Origin: JBARCX01 sp049794535 | GTDB lineage: Bacteria > Pseudomonadota > Gammaproteobacteria > Xanthomonadales > Rhodanobacteraceae | Length of the DNA: 18,504 nucleotides | Direction of reading: 5' to 3' | Assembly: GCA_049794535.1 (NCBI GenBank) | Contig: JBARCX010000003.1 | Span: 1 to 18,504 of the forward strand | In this document: in pieces, positions 6,589-13,550 of the stretch | How positions within the stretch are numbered: the stretch's first letter is position 1 | Layout: each line of letters begins with the position of its first letter | Translations under genes and position numbers: made by a program | Notes under the pieces: generated by a model | What the model saw: only the letters and a program-made list of their open reading frames with translations | Told to the model about the DNA's origin: nothing | The model's database searches: none

Positions 6589-9129
6589 TTAAAACTGATA
6601 CTTAACCTGGAAATTAACCTCGCGACCTTCGATCGAACGGGCCAGGATGACGCCACCCGTGCTGGCGAAGCCGAACAGACGTGAGTTGCCCTCAGTGATG
6701 CCGATCTGGTTGGTCATGTTGGTGCCCTGCAGACTCAACGCCCAGTTCGGGCCAATATTCGCACTCACGCCGAAGCTGAGGTCGTAATAGTTGCCCAACG
6801 GCTGCTGTTCGATCAGGTCACCGTAGCGGTTGCCTACATATTCGTAGGTGAGCCACAACTTCAAATCGCCCCAGCTGGTTGGCAGATCGTAGGCGGGTGT
6901 TAGGCGACCCTGGTATTTCGGCTGTCGCTGCAACTGCATACCGTTGATGCTGGTGCACTGGTTGCTACCATCCTGTGCGACGTATTGCACGCAGGTGTTG
7001 TAGTGCGAGTAATGGCCATCCATGTAGTCGCCGGTCAACGCAATCGAGAAGTTCTCAAAGGGTTTGACGACGGTCTGGAAGTTGATGCCCTTGGTATCGG
7101 ATGCGTAGTTGAACGATTGCTGCCCGGTGTCGGTGGTGATCGTGTACGGCACGCCGTAGAACAGACGGTGGTACGCATTGATATCGGCGTAGATCCAGTC
7201 GGCCTGGTATTTGAAGCCGATTTCCATGTTATGGATCTTCTGCACCGGCGTACTGGGCAGACCGCGAAGATCGTCGAAGCCAGGGAAGTGAACGCCGTCA
7301 TTCACGCGTCCATACACGCTCATGTGGTCGTTGATTTCGTAGTTGGCGCCGATCGTCCACGATGGCGCGGTCTTTGAATACGAGATGTTCGTCCAGCTGT
7401 TGATCAGGTAGGACGAGTTGTTGTTGTACAGAGTGTATGGGTTGTTATCCAGGTCGCCCGTGGCGTTGTTTTGCAGACTGCCGCTGGAGTTCTGATGCTC
7501 GACACGTACGCCGCCATCGAACAACCAGTTGTCGAGTTTCCAGGAGTCGGCAAGGAAGAACGCGGTGTTCACGGCGTTCCACGCTTCCTTCAGCGCGAAG
7601 GACGAGCCACTGGCGAAACCTTGCGGGCTGGTCAAGGCATAGGTGTTGGTGCCATTGCTCAGGTTGACGACGATCGGGTTCGGATTGCTCTGGGCTTGCA
7701 GCAGCATGCTGTTGCCGAGAAACCAGGTGTCGTGGTCGTTATAGACGGCGGTGTAATTGCCGAAGGTCAGCGTATTGCCGTCGAACAATTCCTTGCTGAT
7801 GTGGAATTCGTTGCTGATCGACTGGATACGCTTGTGAACGTACCAAAGACCTTGCGTGCTGACGTTCTGATTCATGTCTGCCGCGCCGCCATTAGTGTAA
7901 TTGGCGGTAGCGATCAAGCCGGCGGGAAGTTTGTCGGCGGTTTCTGCGCCGGCAATGTATTGCGCCAGCGTTGTTGGATTATCGCCGGTGCTGAAGAACG
8001 ACACCGTGTTCATCTGGCCACCGGTAAAGCCCAGCTTATCGGAGAGCGTCCAGCCGCCGCCGAAATCCCAATCGAAATTCGCGCCGAAAGTGTGCACGTC
8101 GGCACCACGGCCCTTGGCCAGGTTTACGGGTATGCCGCCCGGTGTGCAGCCAGCGGTATTGCAAGGTGTAGTTTCGATGGTTTCGTACTGATCGGCCTTG
8201 CTGCCGAAGGTGCCGGTCAGCGGACTGAAACCGGGGTAGTCGGAGAAGCTGCCCTTGCTCTGATTGAGGATGGGTGTATCGGTGACGAACTGGTTGTGAT
8301 CTTTCAGTGCGCGCGCATAGAACATGAGCGAGCCCTTGTCCCAGTCATGCGTCAAGGTAGCTGTCAGCGAGCCGCCGTTATCGGCGATGAACTGCGGATC
8401 ACGCACGCCGTCGGAGCGGCGCCAGAAACCGCCGATGCTGCCATACCAATTGTCCGCCAGCTTGAAACCGAGGAAGCCGTCGAGACGTACCATGCCTTCG
8501 GAACCGTAGGTCACGCCGATATCGCCCGTCGGTGTATCGGTGCCTTCCTTCAGGATGAAGTTGCCGGTGAGGCCGGGCTGGCCGCTACCGTAGAGAACGG
8601 CGGGGCCGCCTTGCACCATTTCCACGCGGTCGATGGTGTCGTCGAGGCGGAACATGGAGGAGTTGTCCATGAACGACAACGTCGACATCGGATACAGCGG
8701 CGAACCATTGAGCTGGAACGTAACGTACGGAGCGTCACCACCACCCGGGAAGCCAGCGACTTCGATATTCGCGCCCGTCTGGCCACCCGATGATTCTGGA
8801 TAGACACCGGGCGACAACTTCAGCAGGTCGGCCGCACTCTTGGGGTTGGCCTCCTTGATCTGCTGTGCGGTCGCTGTAGTGATCGAATAGCTGGCGTCGA
8901 TCTTCTTAATGCCGCCGTTAGCGGCATTACCGGTGATGACGACTTGCTGCAGGTTTTGTGCGCTCTTGGCGTTGGGGGTATCTGGCTGCTTCGTGCTGCT
9001 GGCCGCCGGTCCATTTTGCGTGGGCGTACTTTGCGATGACGTGCTGTCCTGCGCGAACACGGTGCCGGATGCCAATGCGGCGATGATCGTGGCCGAGAGC
9101 AGCTGTCGTGTCATGTGTTGCTTGTACAT
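6589..9129 (-). CDS. TonB-dependent outer-membrane receptor for a sugar
   Basis: Outer-membrane beta-barrel transporter of 846 residues driven by TonB-ExbBD. A signal peptide (residues 1-26, ending VFA) is followed by a Ser/Thr/Gln/Pro-rich stretch, then a TonB-box-like LQQVVITGN (60-68). The plug domain (about 75-200) has the usual YSITTATAQQIKEANPKSAA and VQGGPAVLYGSGQPG segments, and the 22-strand-type barrel ends in the aromatic terminal residue of ...KYQF. Two Cys pairs (PCNTAGC and a later C...C near NTCVQYV) are probably disulfides in external loops. The ATG at 9129 has GGAGG 7 nt upstream. It starts 33 bp behind the phosphorylase fusion gene, so the two are probably co-transcribed. 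Import of the alpha-glucoside degraded by its neighbours is inferred from context; the ligand cannot be read from the sequence. Confidence 0.93.
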   Translation of the reverse strand: MYKQHMTRQLLSATIIAALASGTVFAQDSTSSQSTPTQNGPAASSTKQPDTPNAKSAQNLQQVVITGNAANGGIKKIDASYSITTATAQQIKEANPKSAADLLKLSPGVYPESSGGQTGANIEVAGFPGGGDAPYVTFQLNGSPLYPMSTLSFMDNSSMFRLDDTIDRVEMVQGGPAVLYGSGQPGLTGNFILKEGTDTPTGDIGVTYGSEGMVRLDGFLGFKLADNWYGSIGGFWRRSDGVRDPQFIADNGGSLTATLTHDWDKGSLMFYARALKDHNQFVTDTPILNQSKGSFSDYPGFSPLTGTFGSKADQYETIETTPCNTAGCTPGGIPVNLAKGRGADVHTFGANFDWDFGGGWTLSDKLGFTGGQMNTVSFFSTGDNPTTLAQYIAGAETADKLPAGLIATANYTNGGAADMNQNVSTQGLWYVHKRIQSISNEFHISKELFDGNTLTFGNYTAVYNDHDTWFLGNSMLLQAQSNPNPIVVNLSNGTNTYALTSPQGFASGSSFALKEAWNAVNTAFFLADSWKLDNWLFDGGVRVEHQNSSGSLQNNATGDLDNNPYTLYNNNSSYLINSWTNISYSKTAPSWTIGANYEINDHMSVYGRVNDGVHFPGFDDLRGLPSTPVQKIHNMEIGFKYQADWIYADINAYHRLFYGVPYTITTDTGQQSFNYASDTKGINFQTVVKPFENFSIALTGDYMDGHYSHYNTCVQYVAQDGSNQCTSINGMQLQRQPKYQGRLTPAYDLPTSWGDLKLWLTYEYVGNRYGDLIEQQPLGNYYDLSFGVSANIGPNWALSLQGTNMTNQIGITEGNSRLFGFASTGGVILARSIEGREVNFQVKYQF

Positions 9130-9162
9130 GCTGGTTCCTCCCCGGGTACTACTTGGTTTGTT

Positions 9163-12100
9163 TTAGTGGCTTGTTTTAGGTGCGGTCGAGTGCTGTGCCA
9201 GTGGAGCGTTGTGTGGCTTTCGTGCGGTGAAATAGCGGGTGATATCGAACGTGGTCATGTCCGGTAGCACCTGATCTGCATCACTCAGAGCAAGCGGATC
9301 GCCAATGCCGATGGCGGTCATGCCGGCAGCTCGGATGCTGGCAACACCTGCTGCGGCGTCCTCTACCCCGAGGCAGTCGGCCGGCGCCACGCCAAGCCCT
9401 GCGGCGGCGGCCAGGAAAATTTCCGGATCGGGCTTGGAGTGCGTGATCTGGCCGGCATCGACGATGTAGTCGAACAGTCCGGCGATGCCGAGGCGTTCCA
9501 ATAGCAGCGGCGCGTTGCGGCTGGCTGAGGCCAGGCCAATCTTGAGGCCTGCGTTACGTACGGCCTCGACAGCAGCATGTGCGCCGGGCAGCAACTGCTG
9601 GGGTCCGAAGCGTTCGATCTGCTGCCGGTAGTAGTCGTTCTTGCGCTCGCTGAGCGCATGCTTTTCGGCTTCCGAATACGGGCGCGATGCGCGCTCGAGC
9701 AGAATCTCCAGTGAACCGCGACGGTCCACGCCTTTCAATCGTTCGCCCGTGGCTGCGTCGAACGGCACACCGATTTCGTCGGCTAGCCGGCGCCAAGCGG
9801 CGTCATGCACCACAGCCGTATCAGCGAGTACGCCATCGAGGTCGAAGATCACCGCCTGCCATGCGCGTTGCGGTACGTTGTGGCCGGGTATCGCGTCGTC
9901 AATGCGCGACAACTGCAATGTTTGTCCTGCATGCACGGTATGTGGCGTGCCGTTATGCACGAAATCCAGTGAGCTGCCTTCGGTGAGCGTGTAGTGCACG
10001 CCAGCGGCATCCACGTCGACGCGCAGTCGGGCTTCACGCCAACGCAAGCCGAAACGGTAGCTATTCCACGTAGCGGGCAGACGCGGAGACAAGGCGGGAT
10101 GGCCCTCGCGTACGCGCAATCCGCCAAAGCCCCAGGTCAGTGCCAGCCAGCTGCCGGCCATCGCAGCCATGTGCACACCATGAGCGGCATTGCCATGCAG
10201 GTCATCCAGATCGACGCGCAAGGTCTCAAGGAAATAGCGCCACGCCTTGTCGGCATAACCCACTTCAGCAGCGATCACGGCGAAGGTGGATGCCGACAGG
10301 GTGGAGTCGTGCACCGTGACGTTTTCGTAGTAGTCGAAGTTGCGTCGCTTGGCATCGAGTGACACGTGTTCGCCTGCAAGCATCAGCGCGAGCAAGGTGT
10401 CGGCCTGCTTGCATACTTGATGACGGTAAATGCTCAGCGGGTGCAGATGAAGCAATAGCGGGCGTAGTGCCGTATCGCTCGCGATCTCGGGCGGGAGATG
10501 AGGCTTGTCGAGGAAGGCGTCGTCTTGTGGAAAAATATTCAGACGCGCATCGACCGGCAGGTACATCGCATCGGCGGCGCGTTGCCATTGCGCGGATTCA
10601 TCGGCACTCAATCCGATGTGTGCGGCAAGTGCGGCATGCGCTGCGGGTTCCGCGGTCGCTAACCAGTCGGCCACCTTGGCGGCATAACGCAGGTGCCGTT
10701 GCGCCATGCGGTTGGTGTAGTGGTTGTTGTCGACCAGGGCGGAGTATTCGTCGGGCCCAGTGATCGAGTGGATGCAGAAGGCGCCATCGTGACGCGGATT
10801 GAAGTGACCGACATCCAGCCATAGGCGCGCGGTTTCGAACAACATCTCGGCGCCATGTTCGCGCAGAAAATCGGTATCGCCGCTGGATTCAACGTAGAGC
10901 TGAATCGCCCAGGCGATAGCGGCATTGATGTGGTATTGCGCCGAGCCGCTGGGGAAGTAGGCGGAGCATTCGTCACCGCCGATCGTGCGCCAGGGGTACA
11001 GCGCACCGCGCGTGTGATTGAGTTCGCGCGCATGCTGCCGTGCATGGTTGAGCATGTGATGACGGTAGAGCAGCACACCACGCGCGAATGCCGGTGCGGT
11101 TGATGCCAGCACCGGCAGCATGAACGCCTCGGTGTCCCAGAAATAATGCCCTTCATAGCCTTCGCCGGTGAGGCCTTTGGCTGCGGTGCTTCCGCTGCCA
11201 TCGCGACAGCTCGACTGGAACAGATGAAAGAGATTGAAACGCAGCGCTTGTTCGGTCGCGTCGTCGCCATCAATGGCTAGATCGACATCGCGCCAGAAAT
11301 GTTCGAACCCGTGCCGTTGCTTATCGAGTAATACGGCATGGCCAGTGGTTGCGGCTTGCTCCAGTGTTTTTTCAACCTGCTTGACCAGTGCACGGCTGGC
11401 AGTATGTGAGCCCGGTGTGGACCAGGCATAGGCAACATGTTTCTCAAGTACGACATCACTACCCGGGGTCAGCGTGCCGCTAAAGCGTTGCGCTACACCG
11501 TGCGAAGTTTCCGTGGCGCCGTCGCTCGTCAATGTCGTGAGATGGTGCTGGCCGCAAGCGACGCGGATGCCACTATTTGTTGTCTGCTGACACACCCATG
11601 CCGAGGTGGCGTCGGCGTGGGCATCGGTGGTGCGTAGACCGCCATCGAGGCGTGCACCGATACGCGGGTCGTGACCTTGGGCGACGGCAGCACGCGAAGT
11701 GTCGATGGCCGATTCCAGTGTGATCGGACCGCTGTAGTCGATCGATCGCACGCAGTAGCGGATCGTCAGCAGGCCGGGCTCGTCCAATGCCACCAGCCGC
11801 TCGGCAGTGATTTCCAGGGTGATACCCGTCGGGGCACGCCAGCGCAGGTTGCGGCGGTAGCAGCCTGCGCGCATATCCAGCGCGCGCTCGAATGCCAGCC
11901 AGGTACCTTCACTAAGGGATACCGGCATATCGCCCAAATAAAGGCGAATGCGTGTGCCGTCGGGCACGGGGATGCGTGTATCGGTATGGCGGGCGAAGCC
12001 GGTAAAGCGCTCGTGGTACTCGATGGGGGTGCGTTCCCATACGCCGGAGAGGAAGCAGCCGTGGCTGGCGCTGTTGTCTTCCTCCAGTCCGCCACGTACG

Positions 12101-12306
12101 CCGAGCGCACCGTTGGCGAGCGCGAACAGGCTCTCGTCCTGGGCGAAGTGGCGCGGATCGGTATCCGCACGGCGGAACTGCCAGGGGTCGGGTGTCGCCG
12201 CGGCAAGGGACGCAGGGGCGGTGACAGGCGTTGGCGTAGCAGATGGTTCCACGAGTTCCCCGAAAGCTGGCGATGAAGCGATGCAGCCCTTTGTTACGGG
12301 CGTCAC
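9163..12306 (-). CDS. GH65 glycoside phosphorylase fused to beta-phosphoglucomutase
   Basis: Bifunctional cytoplasmic enzyme of up to 1047 residues. Residues about 42-790 are a GH65 phosphorylase: NGALGVRGGLEE (65-76), FWDTEAF (389-395), ITGPDEY with presumed acid Glu520, KQAD (633-636), HDSTLS (666-671) for phosphate binding, and His712 in GVHMAAMAGSW where hydrolases have a catalytic Glu. Residues about 815-1026 are a HAD phosphatase-fold beta-phosphoglucomutase: FDLDGVLAD (nucleophile Asp822, acid/base Asp824), LASASR, HSKPDPE (Lys958) and GVEDA. The first domain should split an alpha-linked disaccharide with phosphate to beta-glucose-1-phosphate, and the second make glucose-6-phosphate. 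The GTG at 12306 has no Shine-Dalgarno. A GTG at 12252 follows GGGGA by 4 nt and may be the real start, since residues 1-40 are Ala/Pro/Thr-rich and outside the family. Maltose, trehalose, kojibiose or nigerose could be the substrate. Confidence 0.92.
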   Translation of the reverse strand: MTPVTKGCIASSPAFGELVEPSATPTPVTAPASLAAATPDPWQFRRADTDPRHFAQDESLFALANGALGVRGGLEEDNSASHGCFLSGVWERTPIEYHERFTGFARHTDTRIPVPDGTRIRLYLGDMPVSLSEGTWLAFERALDMRAGCYRRNLRWRAPTGITLEITAERLVALDEPGLLTIRYCVRSIDYSGPITLESAIDTSRAAVAQGHDPRIGARLDGGLRTTDAHADATSAWVCQQTTNSGIRVACGQHHLTTLTSDGATETSHGVAQRFSGTLTPGSDVVLEKHVAYAWSTPGSHTASRALVKQVEKTLEQAATTGHAVLLDKQRHGFEHFWRDVDLAIDGDDATEQALRFNLFHLFQSSCRDGSGSTAAKGLTGEGYEGHYFWDTEAFMLPVLASTAPAFARGVLLYRHHMLNHARQHARELNHTRGALYPWRTIGGDECSAYFPSGSAQYHINAAIAWAIQLYVESSGDTDFLREHGAEMLFETARLWLDVGHFNPRHDGAFCIHSITGPDEYSALVDNNHYTNRMAQRHLRYAAKVADWLATAEPAAHAALAAHIGLSADESAQWQRAADAMYLPVDARLNIFPQDDAFLDKPHLPPEIASDTALRPLLLHLHPLSIYRHQVCKQADTLLALMLAGEHVSLDAKRRNFDYYENVTVHDSTLSASTFAVIAAEVGYADKAWRYFLETLRVDLDDLHGNAAHGVHMAAMAGSWLALTWGFGGLRVREGHPALSPRLPATWNSYRFGLRWREARLRVDVDAAGVHYTLTEGSSLDFVHNGTPHTVHAGQTLQLSRIDDAIPGHNVPQRAWQAVIFDLDGVLADTAVVHDAAWRRLADEIGVPFDAATGERLKGVDRRGSLEILLERASRPYSEAEKHALSERKNDYYRQQIERFGPQQLLPGAHAAVEAVRNAGLKIGLASASRNAPLLLERLGIAGLFDYIVDAGQITHSKPDPEIFLAAAAGLGVAPADCLGVEDAAAGVASIRAAGMTAIGIGDPLALSDADQVLPDMTTFDITRYFTARKPHNAPLAQHSTAPKTSH

Positions 12307-12321
12307 CGCGTAGGCGGCCGG

Positions 12322-12350
12322 ATCATGGCAATAAATGATATCGATATCAA
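12322..12350 (-). promoter_or_regulatory. Candidate promoter of the phosphorylase-receptor operon
   Basis: On the minus strand TTGATA (12345-12350) and CATGAT (12322-12327) are separated by 17 bp, matching the spacing of a sigma-70 promoter; the -10 box is imperfect. The -35 box lies inside the double palindrome, so a repressor bound there would block it. The predicted transcript would begin near 12314, just before the GTG at 12306 and about 60 nt before the GTG at 12252. Confidence 0.35.
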
Positions 12351-12365
12351 GTTATCGATATCATT
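12334..12365. promoter_or_regulatory. Double palindrome, likely LacI-family operator
   Basis: AATGATATCGATA (12334-12346) and its exact reverse complement TATCGATATCATT (12353-12365) are separated by 6 bp. The left part also lies within a perfect 14-bp palindrome, TGATATCGATATCA (12336-12349), with the central CG step typical of LacI-family operators. It lies in the 152-bp gap between the divergent LacI-type regulator and the phosphorylase fusion gene. Binding by that regulator is inferred from position and symmetry. I found no second copy upstream of the receptor or MFS genes. Confidence 0.72.
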
Positions 12366-12458
12366 GCTGCAGCGCAGCGCTTTGCGAGGCTCTGAGGAGC
12401 TAGTTCTGGCGCGGGGTTTCCGGGTGCGGTGCCTATTTATTGGACGCGCTGCAGCTAA

Positions 12459-13535
12459 ATGGACACACTGCAACCGCCTTCGCAGTTACGCTGCCTTCTA
12501 CCCAGTCTGAGCAGGGACCCAGTCTTGAGTCGTACAAGCAAACCGACCTCCGGTCCGCACGCGTCACCGCTAACCATGGCTGACCTGGCGCGGCTGGCGG
12601 GCACGTCGAAGATCACCGTGTCGCGGGCGCTTAGCGATAGTCCCCTGGTTACCGGCAAGACCCGCGAACGGATCCAGTTGCTGGCGCGTGAGCATGGCTA
12701 CAAGCTCAATGTCAGCGCGCGCAATCTGCGGTTGCGGCGTAGTTACACGGTAGCGGTGATCGTGGAGATGAAGCCGTCGAGTGATCGCACGATGCTCGAT
12801 CCCTATCCGTTGACGCTTCTAGGCGGTATCTCGCAGGAATTGACCGCGGCAGGCTACAGCGTGCTGTTGACTACCCGGCATGGCGCCGCGGCGGCAGCGG
12901 TGCAGGCCGCCGATGGTTTGATTCTGCTGGGCCAGGGCGTGCGGCAGGAGGCGGTGCGCCGTTTCGACAAGCTGGGCCTGCCGATGGTGGTGTGGGGCGC
13001 ACAGGCTGATCAGGATGACCACGTTGTGGTCGGCAGTAATAATCATCTGGGTGGTGCGGTCGTCGCGCGGCATTTTGTGGCGCTGGGCCGGCGCAGTCCG
13101 GTGTTCATCGGTAACCCGAGGCACCCGGAAATTTTCGAGCGTCTGCAGGGCTTTATCGAGGCGTTTTCCACGCACGGCATCAAGCCATTGCTGATCCATC
13201 GCGACGAATTCACGCTGGCCTCGGGCATGGATGCGATCCACTCATTGGCCGCCCGCAAAGTCCGTTTCGACGCTGTTTTTGCATGCAGCGATTTGCTGGC
13301 CATGGGTGCGATCCGCGCGCTCGGCGAGCTACGTCGCCTGGTGCCTGGCGATGTGTCGGTGGTGGGTTACGACGACTCGCCCTTGGGTGCCAGTTTTCTG
13401 CCGCCACTGACCTCGGTACGACAGGACTGGCAGGAAGGCGGCTTGTTGCTCGCACGCAAGGTGCTTGCATTGATTCAGGGCGATGCAGCGCGCTCCGAAA
13501 TGTTGCCGGTGCAGCTGATCGTCCGTTCGACTTGA
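12459..13535 (+). CDS. LacI-family transcriptional regulator
   Basis: DNA-binding sugar-responsive regulator of up to 358 residues. The helix-turn-helix is TMADLARLAGTSKITVSRAL (39-58), followed by the hinge region SARNLRLRR (86-94) and a periplasmic-binding-protein-like effector domain (about 97-355) with LGGISQEL, DGLILLGQG, FACSDLLAMGAIRAL and SVVGYDDSP, all standard for the family. It is transcribed away from the phosphorylase fusion gene, with a strong palindrome between, so repression of that operon relieved by an intermediate sugar is the likely role. The start is uncertain: the ATG at 12459 is the longest, but lacks a Shine-Dalgarno. A TTG at 12525 with AGGGA 7 nt upstream would leave a more usual short leader before the helix-turn-helix. 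An ATG at 12576 would cut into it. It ends 15 bp from the convergent pilS stop codon. Confidence 0.92.
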   Translation: MDTLQPPSQLRCLLPSLSRDPVLSRTSKPTSGPHASPLTMADLARLAGTSKITVSRALSDSPLVTGKTRERIQLLAREHGYKLNVSARNLRLRRSYTVAVIVEMKPSSDRTMLDPYPLTLLGGISQELTAAGYSVLLTTRHGAAAAAVQAADGLILLGQGVRQEAVRRFDKLGLPMVVWGAQADQDDHVVVGSNNHLGGAVVARHFVALGRRSPVFIGNPRHPEIFERLQGFIEAFSTHGIKPLLIHRDEFTLASGMDAIHSLAARKVRFDAVFACSDLLAMGAIRALGELRRLVPGDVSVVGYDDSPLGASFLPPLTSVRQDWQEGGLLLARKVLALIQGDAARSEMLPVQLIVRST

Positions 13536-13550
13536 GTCTTTGACTCTCGT

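Noticed and set aside
7471..8793. 440-codon open frame on the plus strand inside the TonB-receptor gene
   Set aside because: It is antisense to a well-supported receptor gene, has no recognisable domain, and long antisense frames are expected in GC-rich DNA.
12325..12510. Short 61-codon plus-strand frame across the operator region
   Set aside because: It spans the palindrome and the start of the LacI gene, shows no family similarity and no Shine-Dalgarno; the region is better explained as regulatory.
13534..13546. GAGTC-TTT-GACTC mini-hairpin between the lacI-type and pilS stop codons
   Set aside because: A 5-bp stem without a T-run is too weak to call a terminator.
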